Of a stretch of 64,000 nt of DNA, positions 23,717 to 35,242 are shown in pieces; within the stretch, counting starts at the first letter, position 1; every line of letters starts with the position of its first letter. Location: contig JAMXSV010000023.1 in assembly GCA_027559495.1 (NCBI GenBank), positions 1,612,001 to 1,676,000 of the forward strand, given 5' to 3'. This DNA comes from Aurifilum marmelostoma. Taxonomy: Eukaryota; Ascomycota; Sordariomycetes; Diaporthales; Cryphonectriaceae. Below the pieces are notes generated by a model. It searched no databases. It saw only the letters and a list, made by a program, of their open reading frames with translations, and was not told where the DNA came from. Made by a program: the position numbers and the translations under genes.

Positions 23717-26700
23717 ATGAGTTCACTTAAACGGAAGGGTGGGCCGTCCACCAATACCTCTACAAGAGACGTGAAGCCTGCCACCGATACGAGGCCCTCG
23801 AAGAAGGCGAAATCAGACAAGCCTGGCAAGAGCGACGAGGCCAAGAAAGGCTCCAAGGCGACCGACAAGGCTCCCTCATCTGCAGCGCCAGCAGTTACGG
23901 TACTCAAGGATGAAGAGCCACTCTTTCCCCGTGGCGGTGGCAGTGTCCTCACTCCCCTCGAGCACAAGCAGATCACGATCGAGGCCAAGCGTGATGCGCT
24001 CTTCGAGGAAGAGTCTGGCAAGTCGGCCAAGACTGGAAGCAGCGATACAAAGAAGAGGAAACGTAAATCGTCTACTAAGGACACTAAGGGATCGGGTAAA
24101 TCCACCCGCGATGAGGATGCTGTCAGAATTGAAGGTTTGAACTACAAGGTATGCGACTCAGGCTGCAGACTTATCACCGTGCAGGAAGCTTGCTAACTAG
24201 GACGTAAAGCGACTTGTGAAGGGTTCACTAGTACTCGGCCAAGTATGCGAAATCAACGATCTCGATGTTGCCGTAGCTTTACCGAACAATCTCGTCGGCC
24301 ATGTCTCTATTACCGCCATTTCATCGGTTCTCACGAAGCGAATCGAGGAAGCCGCCGCCTCAGATGACACCGACGGAGACAATGCACAGGACGACGACAT
24401 TGATCTGAAGGATCTATTCGAGATTGGGCAATACCTTCGGGCTTATGTCGTGTCGACGATGGAAGACTCGTCTGCGCTGCCAAGCAAGGCGAAAAGGCGT
24501 ATAGAGCTGTCCCTCCGGCCCGAGGACGCCAACTCGACTCTGTCACAGCAAGAGCTCGTCGCGAACAGCACTGTCATGGCATCCGTTGCGAGTGTGGAGG
24601 ATCACGGATACGTTATGGATGTTGGCATTGCAGACTCCAAGATCACCGGATTTCTGCCAAAGAAGGAGGTTGATTCCAGCATCTCCGAGGGCAGGCTCCA
24701 GCCAGGCAATGTGGTCTTGTGTATCACCACAGGCTTGAACGCAAACCGAAAGGTCGTTCAGCTGTCTACGAAAAGTGACAAGCTGGGAAGCTGCAAGAAC
24801 TTCCCCGCCGAGGCCACCACGATCAACACATTTGTTCCTGGTACTGCCGTCGAGGTGCTCGTGTCTGAGATGACTGACCGTGGTCTTATTGGCAAGGTCA
24901 TGGGTCATCTAGATGTCACGGCCGATCACATCCATTCGGGCATCGGGCCGAACGGTACAGATCTCTCAGCAAAGTACAAGGTCGGATCAAAGCTCAAGGC
25001 GAGGGTCATTTGCACATTCCCGGAAGCAAAGAAATCAAAACTGGGCATCTCCATTCTGGAACACGTCAAGTCTCTGAAAGAAATTAGCGTCAAGGCTGAC
25101 GATGAAGAGAAAAAGCCTCTGGAGGCGCTGCCTATCTCTTCGTTCGTCGAAGAGTGCGTCGTCAAACAAGTCGAGAATGACATTGGTCTCTTTGTTGACG
25201 TGGGTGTCGAGGGCATACCTGGCTTTGTCCACATCTCTCGAGTCAAGGATGGAAAGGTTGACGGTCTATACGAGTCCAGCGGCCCGTTCAAGTTGGGGAC
25301 CAAACATCGGGGCCGCGTCGTCGGATACAACGCCTTTGACGGTTTCTTCTTGCTTTCATTTGAGAAGACGGTCCTTGAGCAGCCGTTCTTGCGTATAGAC
25401 GATGTACCCGTAGGAGATGTCGTCAATGGTGTCGTGGAAAAGCTTGTCATTGGCGAGAACGGCGTTCACGGCCTCATCTTGAAACTTGCGCAAGGCATAT
25501 CAGGGCTGGTTCCTGAGATGCATCTTTCTGATGTTCGTTTGCAACACCCTGAGAAGAAGTTCCGCGAGGGAATGAAGGTCAAGGCTCGAGTCCTTTCCAC
25601 CAACCCATCCAAGCGTCAACTCCGTCTCACTCTGAAGAAGACCCTGGTCAACTCGGACGAGAAGCCTATCAAGTCATTTGATGACGTGTCGGTCGGCATG
25701 CAGGTTCTTGGCACAATCATGAACGTCCTCCAGAACGGCGCTGTTGTTCAGTTCTACGGCCAGTTGCGCGGGTTCCTTCCTCTTTCCGAGATGAGTGAGG
25801 CCTACATCAGCGATCCCAAGGAGCACTTCCGCCAGGGGCAGGTCGTAAATGTGCATGTGATCGATGTCGATGCCGAGACTAACAGGCTCGTTGTGTCTTG
25901 CAAAGATCCTGCAGCGTTCGGCATGGACAAGCAGCTGGCTCTCAAGAAGCTTAGTGTTGGCGATCTTGTCTCAGGCAAGGTTAGCCAGAAGACGGAAGAC
26001 GATATCTTCGTGGAGCTGAATGACAGCCTTCTGAAGGCTGTGCTTACCGTCGGCCACTTGACAGACAAGTCTGCCGCCAAGGACCGAGCCGCGCTCAAGA
26101 GGGTACACGTTGGGCAGACCTTGACCGATCTGGCAATTCTGGAGAAGAACGAAGGCCGTCGGGCTCTCACAGTGACCTCGAAGCCGAGTCTGGTTGCTGC
26201 GGCGAGGGAGGGCAAACTGCTTTCGAACTGGGAGAAGGCCAAAATTGGGCAGCTGGTTCATGGTTTTGTCCGGAACATCACACCTACAGCTGTCTTCGTG
26301 CAGTTCGGTGGCAATCTGACAGCCCTCCTTCCGGCTGCCATGATACCCCAGGAGCAGCAGAAGGAACAGGACTTTGGTATGCACAAGCTACAGTCGATAT
26401 CTGTCAAGATCGTATCCATCGACCGGGACCATGCTCGAGCTGTTGTTGCCATTCCATCGGTCGCTGATGCAAAGGAAGAGCGATCTGCCAAGCCCAAGAC
26501 CACTGCACAGCCTGTCGAGAATCCTGTCGACGAGTCAATCCAGACTGAAGATGACATCTCTGTTGGCAAGATCACGAAGGCGAAGATAGTGTCCATCAAG
26601 AGCACACAGCTCAACGTGCAGCTTGCTGACAACGTTCAAGGCCGTGTGGACGTCTCACAGGTCTTTGACTCCTGGGACAAGATTCAGAACACAAAGAATC

Positions 26701-29237
26701 CTCTGCACAAGTTTAAGCAGAGACAAGTCATCAAGGTCAGAGTTCTCGGCGTTCATGACGCAAGAAACCATCGCTTCCTCCCTATCTCGCATCGCTCAAC
26801 ACATGCATTGATTGAACTGTCTGCCAAGCCAAGCGATCTGAAGGAAGAAAGGGAAATTGAGACGCTGTCGCTGAGCAAGATCGAACCTGGGTCTGAATGG
26901 ACAGGATTTGTCAACAACATCAAAACGAACTGCCTCTGGATCAACCTATCGCCATCTGTCCGTGGAAGGATGGCCATCAGTGACGCGTCCGATGACCTCT
27001 CTCTGCTCAGCAACCCTTCTGCCAGCTTCCCCATCGGCTCCGCAGTGCGAGTGCGTGTGAAGGCTGTGGATGCATCACAGAATCGTCTCGACCTTACCGC
27101 CAGGACTTCGAACTCGTCGAACGCAATAACGTGGGACACCGTTAAGAAGGGTCTGGTCCTGCCTGCCAAGATCACGAAGGTTAGCGATCGACAGGTCATG
27201 GTGCAGCTGAGTGAGGATGTTTCTGGACCAGTGCACCTCGCAGACCTCGAAGATGACTATGACGAGGCGAGACCCAAGAAATTCTCCAAGAACGAAATCA
27301 TCAGAGTTGCCGTCGTTGACGTCGATGCAAGCAACAAGAAGCTGCGGCTCTCCACCCGACCATCGCGGGTGCTCAGCTCTAATTTGCCAGTCAAGGATCC
27401 CGAAGTCACAACTGTCTCTGCCCTCAAATCCGGTGAGATCAAGCGAGGCTTTGTCAAGAATGTTGCCGACCAGGGTCTTTTTATCAACCTTGGCGGCCAC
27501 GTGACAGCATTTGTCAAGATTTCTGACTTGTCCGATTCGTTCCTCAAGGATTGGAAGCAGAACTTCCGTGTTGACCAGCTTGTCAAGGGCCGCGTCATTG
27601 CAGTCGATGTGGCCGCTGGGCAGGTGAACATGAGTCTGAAGTCTTCCATCGTTGACAACGATTATGTGCCTCCGAAAACTCTGTCTGACCTTAGCGTGGG
27701 TCAGGTGGTCACTGGCAAGGTGCGCGGAGTCGAAGAATTCGGCGCTTTCATCGTAGTCGATGGCACTGCGAATGTCAGTGGTCTGTGTCATAGAAGCGAG
27801 ATGGCGGAGAAGCATGTGAAAGATGCCAGGAAGCTGTACAGCCCAGGCGACGCTGTCAAGGCTCGCATCATGAAGATTGATCTCGAGAAGAAAAAGATCA
27901 GTTTCGGTCTCAAGCCTTCTTATTTCGAAGATCAAGATTCGGACGAGGACATGGACGACCTGGATGATGATGCTGGCGCTCTCCTTGGCTCTGACGAGGA
28001 TGAGGACGACAGTGACGACGATCAAGTGTTCCAGGATGCCCCTGAGATCATCATTCGCGGCACTGACAACCAAAGTGATTCCTCCGATGGCGAGGACGAA
28101 GTTGAGGAGTCGGCGGCGCTTGGTGATGTCGATGGTCTGGATGCTGGTGGTTTCGACTGGTCTGGTGGAGCTCTTGATGAAGCTGCGGATGAGTCCGGTG
28201 CTGAGTCGGACGAGGGCGGCAGCAAGGACAAGAAAAAGAAGAAGCGCAAACCGGAAATCCAGGTCGACCGCACAGCCCAACTTGACACCAACGGGCCCCA
28301 AACAGCAAGCGACTTCGAAAGGCTCTTGCTTGGACAATCGAACTCCTCCGACTTGTGGATACAGTACATGGCCTTCCATCTGCAGGTCAGCGAGCCCGCA
28401 AAGGCCCGCGAGATTGCTGAGCGCGCCCTCAAGACAATCAATATTCGCGAGGAGGCAGAGAAGCTTAATGTGTGGACGGCCTACCTGAACATGGAGAACG
28501 CTTACGGCACGGACGAGACCCTTGAGGAGGTCTTCAAGCGAGCTTGTCAGTACAACGACGAGCAGGTGGTCCACGAACGACTGTCAACCATCTACATCAA
28601 GACTGGCAAACATGATGTAAGTCTCAGCCTCTGAAATTCCCCTTGTTAGAGATACTGACATGCCCAACAACAACTACAGAAAGCAGACGGGCTCTTCCAA
28701 AGCATGACCAAGAAGTTCGGCGCCAAGTCTCCTTCCGTGTGGACGAACTATGCACACTTCTTGCATAACACCATCGAAGACGCCGAGCGTGCCCGTGCCC
28801 TCCTACAACGTGCGACCCAGGCGCTACCTTCACATGCGCACGTCTCGCTGATGACCAAGTTCGCTGCCCTCGAGTTCCGCTCCACAAGTGGCGACCAGGA
28901 GCGCGGGCGGACCATGTTCGAGGGGCTGTTGGCCGCGTACCCCAAGAAGTTCGATCTCTGGAACCAGCTGCTCGACCTGGAGATTTCTGCGTACTCCACC
29001 GCCAAGAAAGAAGGCAAGGAGGCTGATGCTGCGGCGGTGCGAGGTGTGTTCGAACGTGGGCTCAAGATGAAGGGGCTGAAGCCACACAAGGCCAAGGGGT
29101 GGTTCCAGCGGTGGGCAAAATGGGAAGAAGAGAACGGCAATGCGAAGAGCCGCGAGAAGGTCAGTGCCAAGGCGAAAGAGTGGGCGAGAGAGGCGGAGAC
29201 GCGGAAGAAGGCTGCGAACACGGACGGTGATGAGTGA
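23717..29237 (+). CDS. RRP5: rRNA biogenesis protein RRP5
   Basis: Nucleolar factor needed for both 18S and 5.8S/25S rRNA maturation, binding pre-rRNA in the early pre-ribosome. Exons are 23717-24148, 24201-28616 and 28680-29237 (introns 52 and 63 nt, the first with a TGCTAAC branch site), giving 1801 aa, close to the family's size. The first 150 residues are Lys/Ser-rich. About a dozen S1 RNA-binding repeats fill residues 160 to about 1380, recognisable by recurring patterns such as GTIMNVLQNGAVVQF, GFVKNVADQGLFINLGG and GKVRGVEEFGAFIVVDG. An acidic Asp/Glu/Ser block (about 1390-1480) is followed by a KKKKKRKPE stretch. HAT/TPR-like helices fill the C-terminus (DLWIQYMAFHLQ, SVWTNYAHFLHN, DLWNQLLDLE). 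An upstream in-frame TTG at 23609 is not a likely start. ATG at 23717 is preceded by GGAACG. Confidence 0.96.
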
Positions 29238-30167
29238 GGGGAATAACAAGTCTTCACGAAGCTTGCGTCGGTGAGCCTGTATGTGTGTGTTATAAAATAC
29301 CCATAGAGGTGTGTGCATAATGATGGGTGTTTTGGTTTGGAAAAGGTATTGCCAACCAATATTAAGCTTCATTCCAACTCTTCTGTCCGCCACAACTCGG
29401 TTCTTGCAGATGCTGTCTTGGGTGCCGTTTGAACACCAGCAACAAGGACCAGTCACACACCCGCTATCACGAGTCGGATTGGACATGTCAATCATGATGA
29501 CCTATAGACTTTCATGATTGCACAACCTCTCATCAAGCCTTCATTCTTGCGTATATACTCAGTGGCAATGTCTCCCCCCCCAGCAACATGCACGTGCGCG
29601 AACTTGTTCTTCACCAATGGACCCAGGTCAGAGTGATACGATGCCCGGAGAAGCTGGTTAACAAGAGCCCACGATACCGGAAACCCGGAGCCAAGATTCC
29701 ATCTTGTCAGATGAATCATAGGTAGTCGCTATACCTCCGTCAATCTATGTCTGACACAAGCAAGCAGTCAAGGCCCGAGCCAGAAGACGCAACCGATGCC
29801 TGGTGTCTGATCCATCCATTGCCAAGCGCGTCTTCTTTGCCTCGAGAGTGCCTGCACCAGTGCGACACCCTTCACACGAGGAGGTGCAACTGGTGTACAA
29901 CTACTACTTGACGCCTCGAGGCATAAATCCGTGAGAGTGCAGGTCAATCATCTATTCTCTCCTGTTGCATCAAGATTCTTCCCCGGGGTGTGCTTCTGCA
30001 GATCTTCGCCCTCTCCGCGGCCCAGAACATCTCCCCTTTTCCCCTTTGTCCGACGTGACACCCCGGCCGCGCCATGCGCATCCTACGCACACACACGGAC
30101 ACAAACGCACATGACAGGATTGTACATTGATGACATGCATGGCAGCCACACCATCCCCGCGCCCGAA

Positions 30168-30200
<33 letters not shown>

Positions 30201-33200
30201 TTGATCAGTGTACACCATCCGGATTCGACGGCTGCAATTTATGGGTGGTGAGGGGGAGCCGGACGAATGAGGGCAGAGAGATAAGAAATCCCTCGATCCA
30301 ACCACGTGCAGGGCGTCGCGTTGTTTTTCTTCTCCTCCGAGATGTGACACTCCCTCTTCTGATGTTGCCATCTGCATATAGTGCACCATACACCTCTCCG
30401 TACCAACCGCTGCGTGCCACGACGCTCGGTGGGAGGAGTCAGCATGTGTCCGCGATCTGATTCATGCGGGGCTTTTTTTTTTTCTTCTTTTCTTCTTGTC
30501 TTTCTTTCTTTCGACCCACTCTGGCGTTTTTCTTTCTTTCTTTCTCATCCTTGATATGGGGAAATGCTGCAGGCTGGATTCGGTAAGCCGCGGATTCCCA
30601 TGTCTGTCTTGATGCCCAAAAGTCAAGAGGCGGGCTAATTCCGGGGCAAGGCGCATGGTACGATTGGGAAGGAGGGAGTACGGCAGAGCAGAGATAAGCT
30701 CAAGATGCTGAAGACCGAAGTGTCCTACCATGGGCGGTCCCGAGTGCCTGTTGTGCTTCTTCTACAGTGTGCCTTGCTTGCCATAATCCTGTACACTCCC
30801 TTGAAAACAAGAGATGTTTGTGCCATTGAGAGATGCGGTCAAGCCCATCCCTGAGCTCGAGAGTGATAAAAATCTCGAGGGTGCAGGTGGCATGAGCAGT
30901 GGGTAGTGGCAGTTTTGTTATTGTTACCTATTGCATAGACCCGCAGGTTGAATTCCATCCTTGCCGACCCGCCGGCATTTGCAGTGGGCGTTGCGGGTCC
31001 AAATAGTGAGGATCCATCCCTGCCTGTGGTGTGAGATCTTTGACGGTGACAATTTGTTAATTTTTTTTTTCTTCCTATCCTTTTCGCTCCTATTTCCCCT
31101 TGTTTTTTTCCCCCTTCCCTTCCAAAGGCGGCAACGTCGGCTGAGGGTGGAAATAAGCACAGTTTGATTCGACATGGGACCGGAGGGACTTTCTGTTCTG
31201 GAGCTCAACACGATGAGGGAATAATTTAAAAAGACCTTGCATGTTTTGAAACCGCACATTCCCATAAAGGTTAACGGGAGGTTTTGGCAAAAAAGAAAAG
31301 TTCAGACTGCAAGATGACTCTGTTGCAAAGCCAGGACAACCAGGAAGCTCGATGCGTTGATGATTGGCATCTGGCCTCGCTCGTCTTGGGTGGGGAACGA
31401 GCGGGTGAGGTGTTGTGCTGGACTGGAATGAGCCAATATGCGTGGTTTTAGATATCTCGTAGATGGCAACATGATCGGCATGGGCAGTGACATGGCCAAC
31501 GAGAGCATGTTGACTTTCGGATGGATGACAAAACACAGAGTTTCGAGAGTCAGCGAGGTGGATGAGCAAGGCGGCGAAAGGGGAGGGGGCGGCATTGTGG
31601 TGTGTGCTATTGGTGGTGTGGTGTGTTATAGGGAAGGCAGCTGCTGTGATACTATGTACAAGTACCAAGTACTATTGCTACTTGAGTTACGTGTGGCAGT
31701 GCCCAAAGCAAGTGCGTACCGTATTGGGTCATGTTCCCATGAGGAAGGACAGGAGGACAGGTCAGAGCTTATGCCCCCCCCCCCCCTTCCAGTGCGTGAC
31801 GCCGCAGTGACAAGCCCGTAATGTGGTAGTGGGACATGTACGTACCCCGGAAGTAACGGGACGGACCCTGAGGCCCCCCTGTCGCTCATCCCTGGCTGCT
31901 GCCCTGCTCCTTCTCTTATCAGCAAGGTACGTACTGCAAGTACGTACATACGTACAGTAGTAGCAATACGGACTGCAGTAGCGATCGTGCCAGGCAATCA
32001 TGGTACTAAGCGCATGGCGTGGGTTAGTGACACAATCATTCTTGTCTCCTCGTCGGGTCAGGCTCTCAGCCAGAAAGGCACAGGAACAGGGCACACAGCT
32101 GAGGCCCAACAGCTTCCCTATCAGTGCGGCCTCCCGCCCGGAAGGTAAGGCGAGGAGACAAGGGCATTTCTGGAGTCTTGTTTTGAGTCAAACCGACCCT
32201 TGCCCAGGCTCGAGGCTTGACTGACCCTATCAGCGAACATCCATCCATCCCTTCGGGCCCAGTCCTCCCTCTCCTCGACCAGACGTCGTCCATCTCTTCC
32301 CTCTCTTATCGCAGCTATTCTTGTTTCTTCCTCTCGTCATTACCTCCATCGTCATATTCACCACCATTTATTGTTATCATTTTCATCGTCGACTACCTTT
32401 CCGACATCATCACGCTCTACGATCTCGGAAGCGACACCTCTTTTTCTTTCGTCTTATCGAGAACTTGCGCACGGCTCGAGTCCGCAAGCTTTGATTGGTA
32501 CTCCCGCCGACTACCGATGAGGTCACACCAAGCGGCAGACCAGGAACCGATGACAAACTTGGCTGCCTGGGACTCTGGTTGGAAGCGACTTTAAGAAAGA
32601 AAAAGGAAGGAGAAAGAAACACGAAACCCAAACCAGAAGAACGAAGAAGAAGACAACCACACGCCGATTTTTGACTTTGGACTTGACCTGGAAACCCACG
32701 AACCGCCATAGGCTGCAGGCTCGGTCCAGGAACTATTTGGTGGTGGATATCTAAGGTGCAAAGACGCCGAGGCACGCGACCAACTACACGCGACAAAGAA
32801 CAACCCTCGCACGGGACTCTTGAAAGGGTCATCATTCTTGGTGTCAGTGTCTGGATTTCGCATTTGCCTGCCATCCGTACAGTGCAGGGAGAAGAGTCGT
32901 CGAGACAGGGCAGAGGCGACGATTATCTTGACTCGACTTGGGTTTATATCAAGTAATCTCTTCTCGGCCTTCGCCTTTACGGCTCCTCTCAACGAATCTT
33001 CTCGGGTCCAGGCCCCCTGCGACCAACGAGATCTCGACAATTTGGGGAGCCTTCTGGAAGCCCAGCTCGACCCGTCTGGCCAATTACCGACCCTCCTGTC
33101 TCTTGCCTTCTCTGCACCGCGCCAGCGTCCCAGGCCGCCTGTTCCTGTTACGTACTGTTACGTACGCGGAACTGGACCCTGAACCATCCCATCCCCCATC

Positions 33201-33610
33201 CAGGCGCATCGCCCAAGTACAGCCGGGAGAGATCCCAGGGCCCAGCCCTGCCAGCTCGACAGCTGTCACTGGTCTCGTGCATCCTGCCGCGTGTGTGCGC
33301 AGTGCCATAGGCCAAGAGAAAAAACTACCACCGTCATAGTTATCCTTCCCGGTTTGCTGGGTCATTCCGCGTCTCGCAGTTGGCCACGACTCTCCCTTTG
33401 GCCCCACTGCTCATACACGGCAGCCGCTTGCGGCCTCGCTCACCATAACGAGGACACCCCAGGCACCTGGTACTGCACCACGAACGGGCCAGCCGGTCAT
33501 GTCCAGCCGTTACATTGGATCTAAGACCACCGTGCCGAGCCTGTGTCTCTCTGCTGCGGCCAAGCCTTATCAGTCGTTTGGCCTAAATTGGCCCTGACCC
33601 GCCGCCCACC
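29238..33610. other. 4.4-kb gene-poor region with long leader of the next gene
   Basis: No coding gene is supported. The left part is the RRP5 3' flank. It holds a CA microsatellite (30169-30198), TTTC runs (about 30490-30545), a C13 run (31774-31786) and a dense cluster of GTAC/TACGTA words at about 31650-31990. From about 32220 to 33610 the sequence becomes CT-rich and GC-richer, as in a long fungal 5' leader, and contains several short upstream open frames (for example 32820-33182) of unknown significance. Confidence 0.5.
30169..30198. repeat. (CA)n microsatellite
   Basis: Thirty bases of uninterrupted CA dinucleotide in non-coding DNA. Confidence 0.9.
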
Positions 33611-35242
33611 ATGATGTCTCCCAGGTCTTTTCTGGTTTCCAGACAAAACCAGACTCAGACTCGCCGTCTTCCTCGCTCCTCCTCCTCCGCCTCCGCCTCA
33701 TCCACAACAACCTCGTCACCCCTCGCCTCACCACAGTTGTCTCCTCCCACCTCCACCACATCATCGATCTGGGGAAGATATGGTCGCGACGCGACTCAGC
33801 TTTTTCGGAGCAGCCCTACCACTGCAGACGTCACTGCCACTACTACTACAAAGAAGATGGCCGTGAGCACCCGCCAGCCTGTCAGGCCAGCTGACGGCCC
33901 ATCACTCCCTAGCCCACCCAGCTCTCCACCGGCAGACGCCAAACCTACCACCCCAACAAGTCCCGTACAGATACCTACAAAGTCAAAAAAGAACACGGCA
34001 CATGGTAATCCTCCACACCGTGCCCACCGAAATAATCATGACGAGCGCAGGCACCGCTCCAGCTCCCCACGGTGGAGGGGTACCCACTCGCCAGATGCGA
34101 TCCCACCGTCCGTCGCCGCGCTGCTGGCTGTCACGACCATTCCCGCCCCGAGGAGGAACTCGCGACAGCGTTCGGCCAAGGAGACAGAAAAGCGCATGAC
34201 CGTCGAGTCCTTTCTGCAGAGCGAGGACTCGGAAAAGGAACTCAGTCTGAACTTTATCAGAGGGCCTCTGGATGTCCTGCTGAGCCCACCTGACGACCTG
34301 GCGGATGATTTCTTGTCCGCTGGGGAGGACCCGTTTCTGTCACCCATGTCGACCCGGACCGTGTCCTGCGAGTCTGTCCCCTCCCTGGCGGATTCGTTCT
34401 CGACAGAAACGTTCTCGTCTGTCGAGAGCCCTCAGAGCGCCTCTAGGCCTCGGAGAGCGCGGCCTATGAAGAGCTCACTCACACCCGTGTCTTCGCCGCC
34501 TGGTCATAATGAGGATCACCCTCTCTACAGGCGCGACGCGGACGCGGAAGAGCTAGACATCACCGTCTTTGACCCTTCACCTGAAAGCGGGGAGGAGAAG
34601 AAGGAAGGCACGAGGATGTTCGGGCCATTCCGCTCCGCGTTCAAGTCGAACTTGACTGCCAGTCTGCGTGCACTACGAAATGCTGCGCGGTCCTTTTCAT
34701 CTATGAATATGTCCTCGATCCCGCCCGAGGACTTCCTGACGAGGTCGATCCTAACCTTGGAACCCAACGTGCCGTTCACCGACGAGCGTATGCCCCCCAC
34801 ACTCGGAGAAGAGCCCTCGGCAGCCGTTCGCAGGTATCTCAACCCGACCCAGACTGCCCGCCTGGAGTCGCAAGTCGGCTCTTCTGCGGCGAGTCCCCAC
34901 GGTTCTTTTACGGCTTCCATCCAGATGCAGACCTACAAGGTTCACCGATCACGAAACGCACCACCAGGCACCCGTGCGTCGCGCGCCTCCGGCGAGCAAT
35001 CAGCCCGAGGAAAGGAGGCTGTGTTCTCGTTCCCTCCTGGCCCACGTCAGCGCGAGATGCGGGAGAATTCCGACTTCATTCGCGTGGCAGTCATGGAGAT
35101 GGCCATGCGCAAGAACGGCAAGCTGGACGAGCAACGCCCCGGTCGAGCTCGATGGGCTCTCCCTCCGAGGAAAGCAAGCGCGCGGGCATACGAGATTGGC
35201 GCTGATGGTGTTCCAGCTCGATGGGTTCCTGTCACATACTGA
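33611..35242 (+). CDS. Uncharacterised, largely disordered fungal protein
   Basis: Single open frame of 543 aa. The start GCCCACCATGATG has a good context. I do not recognise a named domain. Residues 1-200 are Ser/Thr/Pro-rich with basic patches. The middle has acidic Ser-rich segments (PPDDLADDFLSAGEDPFLSP and a region near EELDITVFDPSPESGEE). A short basic, possibly helical stretch (FRSAFKSNLTASLRALRNAARSF cut by Ser) precedes PEDFLTRSILTLEP. The last 60 residues look the most ordered and conserved in style: SDFIRVAVMEMAMRKNGKL followed by GRARWALPPRK. Codon use (strong C/G third-position bias) and the uninterrupted length support a real gene. The function is unknown, and a regulatory or scaffold role is only a guess from the disorder. 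Confidence 0.75.
   Translation: MMSPRSFLVSRQNQTQTRRLPRSSSSASASSTTTSSPLASPQLSPPTSTTSSIWGRYGRDATQLFRSSPTTADVTATTTTKKMAVSTRQPVRPADGPSLPSPPSSPPADAKPTTPTSPVQIPTKSKKNTAHGNPPHRAHRNNHDERRHRSSSPRWRGTHSPDAIPPSVAALLAVTTIPAPRRNSRQRSAKETEKRMTVESFLQSEDSEKELSLNFIRGPLDVLLSPPDDLADDFLSAGEDPFLSPMSTRTVSCESVPSLADSFSTETFSSVESPQSASRPRRARPMKSSLTPVSSPPGHNEDHPLYRRDADAEELDITVFDPSPESGEEKKEGTRMFGPFRSAFKSNLTASLRALRNAARSFSSMNMSSIPPEDFLTRSILTLEPNVPFTDERMPPTLGEEPSAAVRRYLNPTQTARLESQVGSSAASPHGSFTASIQMQTYKVHRSRNAPPGTRASRASGEQSARGKEAVFSFPPGPRQREMRENSDFIRVAVMEMAMRKNGKLDEQRPGRARWALPPRKASARAYEIGADGVPARWVPVTY

Noticed and set aside
27075..28574. Long antisense open frame (about 500 codons) opposite RRP5
   Set aside because: It lies wholly inside a strongly conserved coding exon on the other strand, has no recognisable domain, and is explained by codon-bias-driven openness of the complementary frame.
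29944..30251. Open frames over the CA microsatellite
   Set aside because: Translate to Thr-His or Cys-Val repeats produced by the dinucleotide run, with no flanking conserved sequence.
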